Shown here piece after piece: positions 37,101 to 49,019 of a stretch of DNA of 64,000 nt. Position 1 is the first letter of the stretch. Every line of letters begins with the position of its first letter. Source of the stretch: Branchiostoma floridae (taxonomy: Eukaryota; Chordata; Leptocardii; Amphioxiformes; Branchiostomatidae); contig NC_049985.1 in NCBI RefSeq assembly GCF_000003815.2, forward strand, positions 22,069,985 through 22,133,984, given 5' to 3'. Below the pieces are notes generated by a model that saw nothing but the letters and a program-made list of their open reading frames with translations, had not been told where the DNA came from and did not search any database. The position numbers and the translations under genes were made by a program.

Positions 37101-37537
37101 ATGTATGAAAACCAAATGGTCTGAAATTTGTTATCAAGGTGCGTACGGTATGTAGCCACAGGGCTCTATTCACAACAATGGTGTACATCAATTAAAAATT
37201 GTTTAATTTGGGATTTTTTGCCATTTTTGATCAAAAATGTATATTTTCGCTTCCTGTGTCCTGAAAAAGCCAACTAATCTGGAATTGGGTATTGGGGTAG
37301 CTTTATCACTATAAATGGAAAATGGGCCACATAGACCAGTCCATTTTGCATAGCTAGGGGTGTTCTGGAAGAGTCCATTCTCGTAAGTCGAGGGGGTAAA
37401 AAGTTTGGAGCGGGATGATGTTTTAGGACTGGTCAACTCGTGCAAAGGGTTGGTATGGAACAGTACACTTTGGCATACATATGAAGATGGATTGCAATAT
37501 GCTGTATTTGCTCCCAAGCAAATGTCGGCCTTTCTAG
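34153..37537 (+). repeat. Higher-order satellite array of Helentron-like units, about 1.1 kb each
   Basis: Three complete or nearly complete units (34226-35271, 35272-36357, 36358-37537) follow a 73-bp tail fragment of another. Each contains six or seven monomers of about 162 bp (marker GACCTGAAATTTGGTAC) and ends in ATGGATTGCAATATGCTG, a hairpin ATTTGCT/AGCAAAT, and TTTCTAG. CTAG is at 34222, 35268, 36354 and 37534. Units two and three begin with a hairpin built on ATATTGCAATCCATAC, the inverted match of their 3' end. Head-to-tail arrays are known for Helentron-type elements. Confidence 0.8.
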
Positions 37538-38296
37538 TATTCGTAATGTTTCTTTCTCCTGTCAAATCTTCGGAACACGGTATCTCCGTTGTTCCTGAAC
37601 CGATTGACTTGAAATTTGGCACAAGGGTAGAGTGGGCCAATACCCCCAGGCGTTTTTTTCATTTTTTTCATATCTGCCTTTAAAATGATTTTATTGAGAT
37701 TTTTGTCAATTTTTATGTATATTTTGGGCTCCTGTACCCTGGTATTACAGCCGAATGACATGAAATTTGGTACAAAGGTGCCCTGATCATATGCCCACCC
37801 AGATTTAATAATACTTTTGGCATATGGTACAACAAAATGCTTAATTTTGCAATTTTTGGCCATTTTTTGACAAAAAAAGCACATTTTTGCCTCCTGTACC
37901 CTCGTTTTACAACCGAATGACCTGAAATTTGGTATAAAAGTGCCCTTCAATTATGTGCACATGAAATCAATAACAGTTTTTCCATACAGTACAACATAAT
38001 GCTCAATATTGCGATTTTATGGCCATTTTTTTTGACAAAAATTGGACATTTTTGGCTCCTGTTCCCTCGTTTTACAACCAAATGACCCGAAATTTGGTAA
38101 AGGGGTGCTCTAGATATTTATTCAAATGACCCATTTATAATTTTTGGCATGGAACACTTTAAAATGATATATTTGGGAAATTTTTGGATCATTTTCCAAT
38201 GGCCTAAGGGGTCAACGACCTCAAGGCCTAGTGTTGCATGAGGGAGATGGCTGAAATATGCTGTATTTGCTCTCAAGCAAATGTCGGCCTTTCTAG
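37538..38296 (+). mobile_element. Helentron-like element in copy B, missing its 5' hairpin
   Basis: Matches 24820-25577. The 3' hairpin is at 38265-38282 and CTAG at 38293-38296. The 5' hairpin of copy A (24781-24818) is replaced by the end of the preceding array unit, so the junction CTAG/TATTCG is unit end to truncated unit. Confidence 0.7.
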
Positions 38297-38490
38297 TTAA
38301 GGATTGAAATTATGGTTAGTACTTTTTTGAAGCCTTGTTTCGATGTATTTCAACATGCTTTCCCATGGACAGGTCTAACTGTGGTATATCTGCCCATTAG
38401 CCTAAACTGCCTCCCTTTGAAGTACCATTATAAGCATGTAAATTGTAAATCCTGTAGAGGAAACCCTGATGCCCTTGGGGATGTCCCAGC

Positions 38491-38493
38491 TTA
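38491..38493. other. Empty target site (TTA) of the Harbinger-type element in copy B
   Basis: The flanks gatgtcccagc and cggctactcc are joined here by one TTA. In copy A the same flanks are separated by the element and two TTA copies, so the insertion came after the copies separated, or was excised precisely. Confidence 0.9.
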
Positions 38494-40474
38494 CGGCTAC
38501 TCCTCACATGTGAGATTATGTTGTTAAAGGTTGCACATCTGTTGTGAAGTACATGTTGTCAACTTGGCAACATGTTCTTTGTGATTGGTCAACAGATGTT
38601 TCCTATTGTCACTTGAAAGCAAAGTGCTGTGGACCATAGAAAATTAAGGGCAGGCTTGGGTTTAGTAGATTTACATTTTGGAACAACTTTACCAGTGTGG
38701 AAGTGGATGGGGTATCCATTAAAACGCTTTTTTCCTTAACGTTTATTATTTTCCTGCAGATAAGTGGTGTTGGGTAATAGTTCTCCAACATTGTATGAAT
38801 GATGACTTTGGTAAACATGTCTTTTCCAAAATTCTTTGAATAAATTTGACAAGAAATGTAAATGTTTGGAGCATCGGACTAACATATTTCTGTGTTCTTC
38901 AAAGGCTCAGAGTACAAGAGTAGAATTTAAAGATAGCTACATTGTTTACAAGTTACTGCAGCTGCAAATCGATTTCATCAAAGCTATGATAGCACCAGGG
39001 CCCATCCTTTCATCCTTGAACAGAAAATTTGCATGCTGGGCCCCAAATATTTTGCCCTGTCTATTGAAAAAATCTGAACTCCATGACATGAAATCAATTA
39101 AAAAGTAACCTTAGAATGATAGATTTAACAATGAAGATTAATGACATGGGCTCCCAAGAATTAGTGGTACGAAAAAAATTAAAGCTGGCGCCAGCCTTGG
39201 ACAGTATTAAGTTAATTTCAGTCACATGAAGCATATTTAATGTTGCACCTGTGTGACCTAGAATCTAAGCTTCTTTAGAGATTACAGCTAAGCCTTCCTG
39301 TTAAATCTCCTTTCAAAGGGTCAGACTCTGTTTCCTAGCTTATGCCACAGTACAGTGGAATTATCTTCCCTAAGATCAGCTATTTCCAGCCTGGCCCTTA
39401 GTTGACCTATTTATGACAATTTTCATTATACTGTAAATTTGTTTTCTTTTGCAGTATTGTTATTTGCGCTAGGATGGAAAACAAGCTTTTTTCTCTGTTT
39501 TTAACTTGCAGTTGAAAAAATTTTGTAGTATAGTAAGAATTCTATACTCGCTGTGTCATGAATTGGATGCAGATAGGTCACTGCAAAAAATGCAAAAGAA
39601 AAACACACCGAAAGTTTCAAACTTTACAGTGTCTTTTTGGCATGCAGCTATGGAAATTCATTAAGCTCTCGCTGTTGTTAAGACCTTCTACTATAGTTAC
39701 CACCACATAAAGACATTGTCCCTTTAGAAATAAAAAGGCGATGATTGTTCCCATGTATTTTGTGGAATTATATACAGCCCATAAGTTTATTTGTCCAATA
39801 AGGACATGCATTTGGGTGTCAAGGAGGTCTATGAACTTTGTGCAGAAATGTATGCACAGAAATGCCACCAATGTTTGGCACGGCCCAATTGAATCATGCA
39901 CATAGAATACTTCCCATGCAAATATCTGACAAAGCTTAATTTGTTTTTGGATATCATAAACATGGATTCATGGAAACAACACATTGGTTTTATCCTGTGA
40001 CCTGCTGTTTATGTCTGCTTAATTTTGCTGCCAAATATAACATAAGTGGCAAGAGAGCTTAAGTCATAAGTTGGTTGTTTTTTCCTTTTTGAGATTACAA
40101 AAATTCCACATACAATGTAGAGCTAAGAGGGTATAGGAAATATAGTTTTTACCCTCTGCTATATTATGTTGATGATAAAATCACAATGGATTTCATGTAT
40201 AGAATACCAGAAAGTACTGTAGATTTTGAAGGGTATGCAGTAGATTATTTTTGTAGTTTTCATAGTGTCTCTCTACACCACAAGTTTGCAACATCTTGAA
40301 TATAAATTTATGTTTCCAGTGAGTACATCACTACAAATGTTTCTTGATGTAAAGCTAAAACATCCTCTAGTCTCCTACTGCGAAATAAAGTCACAGCAAA
40401 AAGAAATGACTTTACAGTATTACACTTGTTGTATATCCTTATGTAGATTACCCCCACAACCTCTCCATACTGTA

Positions 40475-40827
40475 CAGGGTTGTAGCCAGTGCCTGTCCTT
40501 CCGTCCTTTGACGGAATTTAGCAGCTAGGGACGGAAATAATTTTGGCCAATTCTGTCTTCTGTGATGGACAAAAAAATTATGTTAAGTCAGTAAAGATAT
40601 AGAACACTGTCTCCCTTGTGTAATTTTTCACCAAAACAGATTAACAGCTTAGTATACCAGCAAAATCTACACCTCAAAATGCAGGAAATAGCATTTCAGA
40701 GGGTCTAGATTTCAAAATTTTCCAGGGGAGCATGTCCCCGGACCCCCCTTAGGAACATTGTGTCTTCAGTATTGATAGGATTCAAAATCACGGGACAGAA
40801 AATGATTTCAGGCTGGCTACAACCCTG
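40475..40827. mobile_element. Non-autonomous hAT-type element, 353 bp, copy B
   Basis: Counterpart of the copy A element with the same flanking ATACTGTA. Here the left end reads CAGGGTTGTAGCCAG, a perfect complement of the right end, so copy B keeps the ancestral TIR and copy A has one mutation. The insertion predates the duplication. Confidence 0.9.
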
Positions 40828-41631
40828 ATACTGTATGTAACAGGTGCAATGTTGAATAGGACCCCCTGCCTGGGGCTTGCGGTGTTATGTTCAAAGGAAC
40901 AACATTTATGTAATGATTTATGGTAGTATGGGGCACATTTGGGGCAAGCCAATCAAAATTTGATAGGACCAACATCGTTTATCAAGTAGCTAGCACATAG
41001 AGCCCAGCTTGTCATCTGTTGATAGATTGTCCTTAATTATATATTAATAGTTTTGGTAAGATGGTGTCATATTACCATTAACTGCTTCAGTACCTTTTTA
41101 AAGTACAGTCATTAGGTCGCTGAGTGGGAGAAGAATTACGGATGTAACAACATAGGTGTTAATTTTTTTTTCTTTGATAGGAAAAAATATTGTTTTAGGT
41201 GGTGTGTTCTTGTATTTTGTCTTCTTCTGTCAGGAGCCAATCAGAGGTTAGAGCTGCCTTGAACCAATCAACACTTAGAACTGCATGAGCATATTAGCTG
41301 TCTAAATAAATATGAAGGACTACAGGTTTGCACTCTAAGCAGACGTTGGGGACAAAAATCATAACATTTTCTGATTTGCTGTTCTCTCTGACTTAACAAT
41401 TCAGGTAGGAATAAATTATCAGATCAAGATTAATAACTATTTCTACCACATTTGACCTGTGCTTCCTGCCTCCTCAAGTCTGACCTTTGGAGGCATCTTC
41501 CCGCTCTCTTTCTGACCGTGCATTCAAATAAGTAGGAAGACATACCAACCCCACAGATACACACAGAGAAATCATAGATGCTGTACTTATACACAGTCAA
41601 GAAACAGCAGCATTACGATTTTCTACCCCGA

Positions 41632-41840
41632 TACTATAAATGCAGAAATGTTTGCGGTGGTTTTATGTTTGCGGTTTTCACGGTGACCACTTCACGAACT
41701 TAAAACCACCGTTAACATTTTTCCATTATAGTATGAGACTGCAGTCAATAGCGCTAACGCAAACTTGAAACCACCTTGAACACTCCATTTTCCCGCTACC
41801 GCGAAAGTAAATCCCAGCGAACTTAAATGCATTTACAGTA
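41632..41840. mobile_element. MITE family 1, copy B
   Basis: Copy B counterpart of 30468-30676. Confidence 0.78.
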
Positions 41841-42098
41841 ATTTGCATGGAGAATACAGTTACTAACACCTCACAAACCAAAAGCCGCCAAGAGAATGAC
41901 AACAGCGAAGCACTTGACATCTGTGCATATCTGTCACCAACAGGCGGGCTTCTCTCAGCTGTTGACTCCCTCCACTCTCTGAAGGTCACACTAATGTTGA
42001 AGGTCACACTAATGTTGTGGTTATGCAAGTCCATATTGTAATCCAACTCCCTCCAGAGAAATCATCATGTCCTTAGCGGCTCAATTTGAGTTGAAGCT

Positions 42099-42466
42099 AT
42101 TCTGTTATGAAAACAATTTTGAAGGAGTCTGGTATCATTGCCCTGTGAGTGCCAAGAAACAACCAAAATTGATATAAGTTTATCATCTATTGGATCATCT
42201 GTGCTGATGTTAGAAACATGAATAGTTATTGTATAGATTGGTATTAAAATATCATCTTTAATAGCAGTCTTTGCATTGAATTCTATTATGAAAACAATTT
42301 AAAGGAGTCTGGTATCATTGCCCTGTGAGTGTCAAGAAACAACCAAAATTAATATGCGCATAAGATATCATCCATAGGATTGTTTGTGCTGATGTTAGAA
42401 ACATGAATAGTCATTGTAGAGATTGGTTTTAAAATATCATCTTAAATAACAGTCTTTGTATTGAAA
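42099..42466. repeat. Two-unit tandem repeat of about 181-187 bp, copy B
   Basis: Copy B counterpart of 30935-31302. Confidence 0.85.
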
Positions 42467-43108
42467 GATTGTATTTTTGCTTTTTACAGGATATTTCAGT
42501 ATATTCTGTATCAAAAAATGCGAATAAACCTCTGTGGAAAAATCAAAGAAGAAATCATGCCTGCAATACTTGTTATACATGCAAGACATGTCGGCAAAGC
42601 AAGTCTGCAATACATGATGCAGACAATAGGACTGGTGCGTTTTGATAAATTGGAATCATTAGACCATTTTCCCCATATAGTGTATGCTCTATCCATCATC
42701 TAATTCATTTTGTCTGCTTGGCTGCCTAAAGAGAAAGACCCTGAAATATAGCCTTATACCGTTGTATATCATAAGGAATGAATATTAGGCCTCACTCACT
42801 AACTATTAGGCCTATAGGAAAAAGATGTTGCATTTCTGCTCACTCAAGCAAAATACCTGTGACATGCTGCTTTGAAATTAAATGCGACAATATCTCTTGC
42901 AGAATCGAGCAGTGCGTTTGACTGTATTACTCGCTCACTCTGTATGCTAATAGTATAATACCAAATTTCATACTCAAGGTATAAATCCCATCTAAACTTC
43001 CAACTAATTGGCCAAGCAATCAAGGAACTGCTTGAAGTACATGTAGCATACCTTTGCCATAAAGGTTATATTTTCTGCTGCACTCATGTGTACGTGTCTG
43101 TGTGTGTG

Positions 43109-43565
43109 CAGGGATCGAAATCCTTTTTTTTTGCTACATGCAAAATTGCAAGTTGGCAAAAATTTTACGTGCAATTTGAAAAATTTACATGCAAAATACT
43201 GCAATGTTCTAGCCAGCATCTATCATTCCGTCCTTTGGCGGAATTTTGCTGCTCAGGACAGATAAGAATTTTGCCCATTCTGTCACTTTTGGCGGACAGA
43301 AATCGGCACATGAAAATATAGACAGAACTTGAAATTTTGGAAAGATATCCACATAATCAGCATGTAAGTTTGCAGCAAAGCCGAATTTGATTATTTATAA
43401 CACCTACTGACGACCAAAGACAAACAAAGGCACCATGGCCTTAGTATTTTTTACTATAGGCCAGGTATTTTCAACATGCAAGATTGCAAGTTCAGAATAT
43501 TTTTACGTGCAAATCTCAAAAATTATGTGCAAATTGCAAGATAAGTATGTATATTTCGACCCCTG
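43109..43565. mobile_element. TIR element with CAGGG(A/G)TCGAAAT ends, copy B
   Basis: Copy B counterpart of the element at 31945-32401, with one visible base difference near its right end (gataagtat instead of gataaatat). Confidence 0.6.
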
Positions 43566-44122
43566 GTGTGTCTGTGACTACAATTTCGATGAGTACAAAA
43601 TCTCTAGAATACCTCTGTGGATTGTATTAATACTTGGTATATTGTTAGGTCTTGAGGAGATCTCGGATTGATCAGACTTTGGTCCCCCTAGTGGCTTGTA
43701 ATGGCACTGCAGTCGAACGTCCAGTTTTGATATCCCATTTTACCATGATTCATCTAACACTTAGTTCTGTAATATATATACAGTACCAGAGTGTATGTCT
43801 GCCCTATGCGCACGAACCCTGGAGGTATTACTGTGTTAATGACACATTCATCAACAGTACCGTCTATAGAGATATTGCTGGCAAATTGTCATTCTGCTAG
43901 CGTTGCCAAGGATAACGTTACCTCTCGGAGCATGCACTCTTAATATGTGGCTAAACCATCCTTACTTAATTGCCTGACATTTACAATCCCTCTGAATGGC
44001 ACTTTAGGTACATAGTTGGAAACTGATACTTTCAAAGAGATGAGAGTTTAAAAATTTATATGATATGCACATGACACGTCTTTCAATTGACAACGCTAAC
44101 CATCATTAAATATGATGGAATA

Positions 44123-44299
44123 TAATCTCCAAGCATATCCTACGGTAGCATAAGATAGTATCAAAAGCTGGCAGAGGAGTGTGTTTGGCTACCGGGGCCT
44201 ACTCTTGGTCTACATGGCAAATGTATACCTCTTGGCTGACTACACTCCTTGGCCAGTTTGGTACTATCTTATGCCATTGTAGGATCTGCTTGGAGATTA
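44123..44299. mobile_element. Palindromic MITE, copy B
   Basis: Copy B counterpart of 32959-33135, with the same inverted arms. Confidence 0.8.
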
Positions 44300-45864
44300 G
44301 ATGCCTGTCAGAAAATTGTATGGGAGAGAGAAAATCTGCATAGTTTTTGTTTTTATAAAGGATATCGGATGGCATAACCAAAGAAATGAATTCAGAAAAA
44401 AAATTAATCTACATCCTAGAGGCTTCTCCTATATGCATAATCTCTGCTATACTGATGTGCCATTTGATTGCCTAGATGTTGTTTGCAGCAAATTTGGGCA
44501 ATACAATCTTCAGGACAGAAGCTATCCTGTCCCAGGTCATTGGTGCTTGACATAGAATGATATTAGCACCTAGACACACCTTCTTGTCCTTGGTTGTACA
44601 ACGCTAGAATATTAAAGACCAAGGTACAGTGGAACACGACGATGCTGCAAATCTTGAAACCTCCACAGTGGTTTATTTTTACGGGTTTCTGAAGTGACCC
44701 TGCTATCGTTAATTCATAGCCTTGTTGCCAGACTGTTTCCAGGGCCTACACAGGGCCAGCTCTTTGGCTTTATGTAGTCTCCAGTAAGACATGTCAGCTG
44801 GATAATTTGGGGACAAATAAGTTACTGTGGGTTTTCAGTCAGTCTTATGCAGTCTATTGAGCTAGCACTCACGGCCGGTCAGGTCACTCCTAGGCCTATT
44901 AATTCATACTAGGCTTTTATTCCTAACTTGGCCAAATTCCCCGATTACTATTTGTCCAGGCAGGTGTCAGGTAGAGAGGCTAACAAGGAGATTATACAAC
45001 AACCTCCCCTGAGTTAGACCCTGAGACACAGCATCATAGATATTGTAGAGAGGGTGCAAACTTTGGTAGTGGGGCAATCATGTGGCTTTCCCAGTCAAAG
45101 AACTTATCATCTAGCATGGTGGGTATGGCATCCAAGCTTGCAAAATTCATGACAATTATAGTACTGTAATACAGAATTGTATCTGTATCTGTATCTACAT
45201 TGTAAATAACGTTAACAGGTATAACCGCCTTTCAGCGTAAAACACCAGCACCAGTTTCAACTGTGAACATTAAACTCTACAAAACCTTATTTTCCCTCCC
45301 ATAGCAAAATAAAACCAACGTGAAAGCAGACAAATTTACAATAGATATAAAAACACTATGATTGATTTGGTCCATCACATATCCTGGACCACAGAGACTC
45401 ATGTATTGAAGTGTGCTTGTGGGCTGTCCCCAACCCTGATGGTATTTCATTACAGGGAAATGGATTAGAATTAAAACCCATTACCCATTAGCTTCTCCTA
45501 TTTCCTCTTAGGGCCAACATTTACTGTTTGATGGACATGTTTATAAGTCCATATAATTGCATACTATTATAGTGTTATTTATGCACCATAATTATTATTG
45601 TCTGTCAAATAAAGAAAAGTTAACTAAGTCTTGTATTGTGTTTGTACATAATAGATCATGTATCTTTCTTTCTTCTTAATTCTTTTGCCTTTTCCATTAA
45701 GTCCTTCCTTTCCTTGTTTTCTTCACTGTGTACGTCCCTAAGGACCATTCTTAAGACACATTAAGGTCCTTAATGTTTGTTTTTGTAGATGTTGATTTCC
45801 CTAAAGGCACTTCCTTGAGAGGGGACTAGTAACAGGCTGCCTTGTGCATTTATTTGGCTCTAAC

Positions 45865-46320
45865 TAGGGGTGTGTACCCGTGCAGAGAACTGAGGTACTG
45901 GTATGGTTCAGGTCCAGGTCTAGAGGATAAGGTCTAGGTCCGCTCCTGAACCTGGACCTGGGCCTAATTGTCTGTGAAAATTGTAAATGAGCGATCCTCA
46001 AAACAATGGTTTCTTTCAGTACAAAAGATGCTGTTTGGTGGAGCTTCTGACTTTTCATGGCACTTGGCATTTCAAAATCCTATTATCTTCATTTAAACAA
46101 TTCTAACTGCCTTTGTTTAATTAGACCAAATTTGAATGTAGAAAAAATGACTATGAACCCCTTATCTACTTCACTCTCCTTATTTTCTTACACCTGCAAG
46201 ACCCAAAACACGTGAACGCCTGCCAGTATAATCTATTCATTTCCTAATGGGTCCAAAATCGGGTCCACCGTTTTTCTGTCCAAGAAGAAAAAATGGTCCG
46301 GTACGGTATACCCACCCCTA
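45865..46320. mobile_element. Non-autonomous hAT-type element, 456 bp
   Basis: Ends TAGGGGTGTGTACC and GGTATACCCACCCCTA are inverted. GCTCTAAC is duplicated perfectly at 45857-45864 and 46321-46328. The interior has self-complementary aggtccaggt / acctggacct runs and the motif tgtttggtggagc. Relatives occur at about 46920-47292, 56478-56760 and 63724-63810. Confidence 0.88.
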
Positions 46321-46919
46321 GCTCTAACATAACACAGAACACTCCCATTTGTTTCATCTCATTCTTAACACCACCAACACAGGAAAGGATGGAAGAATCA
46401 CAGCCGTGTGTGCCCCTGACAGTCGGGGTCTGTTCACAGCTCATTCCCCTAAACCCTCCTGACAAGCCCTGCAGAAATGCACGCCAAAGCGTCTCCCTGT
46501 TTGTTCAACCTCAGTACCCTCTAGCGCTGCCAATTTCCCCGCCTGTTTGCCTTGAGCGGAAGCGCAGACAGAAGCACACACAGGAGAGTAACCCTGCCCA
46601 CCAACCTTTGCTTAGGAGATGCTGAGACATGGCAGAATTTTGCTGATGTTTCATTACAGCAGGAAATGCAGTAAAAAAAGGCACTCCAAGATTCTTAGGT
46701 CAGGGCATAAATGTTGCTTGGCAACGTGTATTATTCAAGACTTTTGCATCTCTGTCTCAGGAGTTATTGAATAAAGAAAGATTTCATCTGAAGGACTTTG
46801 TCGGAAGTCTTTGACCTAACATGAAAGATCCCAGTGAATATGTAAGAAGGAGAGGGCGAATGTATCGACAAAGCCTCTTTTAACCCACTGTACATGACAG
46901 CGAGCCTTGCAGAGGAAGC

Positions 46920-47292
46920 TTCCTTGGTCCGGACCTGAACCTGGACCTGATGCAGTATGACTGATACCAATGGTCCATTTCACTAAAAAGAAATCTGTTT
47001 GGTGGAGTATTAGACTTACACTGGGGTTTTAAAATCCTACAACGCTAACTGCACCTGTACGATTGGCTGTAAAACTTGGTAGAAATTACTATAAACTCTA
47101 CTCTACTTCACTCTTGTTATTTTCTTCCACCTGCAAGCGCCAAAACGTGTGAATGCCTGATAAAATAATCTGTTAATTTTCTAATCGGTCCAACATCCGG
47201 TCCACCTAATTTTTTCAGGTCCGGTTTTTCTGGACCGGTCCAACGAGGAAAACCGGTTTTGTACCGGTACGCTGTACCGATACCCAGCCCTA
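46920..47292. mobile_element. Relative of the 456-bp hAT-type element, left end missing
   Basis: Shares ggtccggacctgaacctgg, tctgtttggtggagt, cacctgcaag and cgtgtgaatgcctg with 45865-46320. It ends in gataccc-agcccta, close to the expected terminus. The left end is not recognisable. Confidence 0.65.
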
Positions 47293-47752
47293 GGTACGTA
47301 GTTACTGCATACCTTCTGCATATTCCCTGTGAGACTGATAACGCCTGACAATGGCATGGGAGATCTTTATACAAACCCTCTGGATTCTTGGCAGGTTGTT
47401 TTACTTGACCCTTCTCCTATATGGAACACACATCATGTACAGTACCTAACCCCATCTCCCATAGCACCAGACATCACAGGCAGACTCTGACAAGTGAAGA
47501 GCTGACGTGATATTTTTGGAGCCATGGAGGAGTACTTTCTCTTGATTGAGTAACCTTCGGGGCAGAGTAGGGTGACCCTCAAACATGCAAAAGTCAGTCA
47601 CGGATAGGAGAGCCAAAGATCAGTAAGAAAAATAAGGAGGTTTTGCCAGGACTATCACATATAAGCCCTGCATAAGTTTGGAACTCTCCGAGGCTGTACG
47701 TGATGGTAACAAGTTTCTTTATACCCGGTCCAGTGATTCTCTATTTTCAGCA

Positions 47753-47925
47753 GGGCTGTCTCCAGCATAAAATCTTTTGTCCCACTCATTGTTTGGGAGG
47801 CCGTGATGTTAACTTTAAAAATTTTGTTGTTAATCTATCATTTTTTGTCAAGCTTGCCAAAATACATTTTTCATCCTAGGATGAAGGGATGTTTCCTGAA
47901 GTGCCCTGCATTTCAGCAAGAGTAA
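47753..47925. mobile_element. Possible hAT-like remnant, partner of 3476-3707
   Basis: Starts cagggctgtctccagc and contains cccactcattgtttgggagg. The right end is unclear (gtgccctgcatttc). Confidence 0.4.
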
Positions 47926-47988
47926 CTGTCCAAGGTGTTCTTTCTGGGTTGATACACCTGAAATTATAGTTATTTTTTTTCTGTTTAT

Positions 47989-48329
47989 TACTGTAAGTGG
48001 ATTTAATTTCACGGTAGGCAAAAAGTGGCGTGTTAGCAGTGGTTTTGAGTTTGGGATAGGACTATACAGTCACAAACTGTACAGTAATAGAAATCCTAGC
48101 ACCTTAAATAGCCAGTTGGAAAGCTACTGGGTATAGAGTGCCAGAGATGGATAGAACAGTTGCCTCCAACACTCATAATACCATACGTATATGTAGCGTT
48201 TTAGACAAAGAGTTGGCAAGCAGAAGACCGTACAAAAATTTTTACCGCAGTTTAGAGTTCACTCTAAAGGGGTCACCGCTTAAACCACACAAACATAAAC
48301 CTACTGCAAACATTTCTGCATTTACAGTA
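47989..48329. mobile_element. Diverged MITE family 1 with internal unrelated sequence
   Basis: Left tactgtaagtggatttaatt, right catttctgcatttacagta. The middle (about 48070-48270) does not match the family, so it may be an insertion or two merged fragments. Confidence 0.5.
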
Positions 48330-48677
48330 CCGCCTTTTAGTCTGCATATGAGATGTCCAGTCTTCTTTACTTGATAGATGGAGACAAGGGATAGTCCTCA
48401 TTGCTGTTGGACATGAGGCAGTTGAAAGGTCAGCAGGGTTAATGGTACTGTAAGGCACACCATCAACTACCTACCTGCTGACCACATGTTAGATATTCCC
48501 TCCATCTTCTTTTATAGGCTCCGCCTTGGGGGAAGTAATGAATTCTATATAGGATCCTACATTTTGTGGAGTTCAGAGAATAATGGAAGTCTTTGTTTGG
48601 AAGGTCCCTAGCAATATCATATCACTTTGAAGACTGGTTTGTGAGTCTATCTTATTCAGCCACTCAGTCTATGTAGT

Positions 48678-48738
48678 GTGTGTGTCTATGTGCATGCCGC
48701 TGTATGTGTGTGTGTGTGCAGCATGTCTGTGTGTGTAT
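48678..48738. repeat. TG-rich microsatellite region
   Basis: Imperfect TG repeats (gtgtgtgt and tgtgtgtgtgtgtg) broken by short unique words. Confidence 0.85.
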
Positions 48739-48806
48739 GTTCATATATCCGTTAACTTTTGATCTTAAAATTTTAGAATAGAATAAAATTTCTTTGATGA
48801 AATAAT

Positions 48807-49017
48807 TACTGTAAATGCATTTAAGTTCGCGGGGATTTAATTTCACGGTACGGGAAAAGGGACTTTTCGTGGTGGTTTTAAGACCGCGGTAGCAACATGC
48901 ACTGCAGTCTCTTACTGCCATGGAAAAATGTCAGCGGTGGTCTTAAGTTCGCGGTAAAGCAGCCACCGCTAAAAACGTGAACATCAAACCACCGCGAAAG
49001 TTTCTGCATTTAAAGTA
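48807..49017. mobile_element. MITE family 1, opposite orientation
   Basis: Left tactgtaaatgcatttaagt, right gtttctgcatttaaagta; the landmark appears as cttactgccatgg, the reverse complement of other copies. Confidence 0.8.
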
Positions 49018-49019
49018 AT

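Larger units (their letters stand above)
37537..45217. repeat. Large duplication, copy B (lacks the Harbinger-type insertion)
   Basis: Same orientation as copy A. The coordinate offset is about 12719 before the insertion point and 11164 after it. Its left edge is fused to the end of a satellite array (ctttctag/tattcg), unlike copy A, whose left edge continues into a hairpin. After 45217 the sequence is single-copy in the window. No gene is recognised. Confidence 0.95.
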
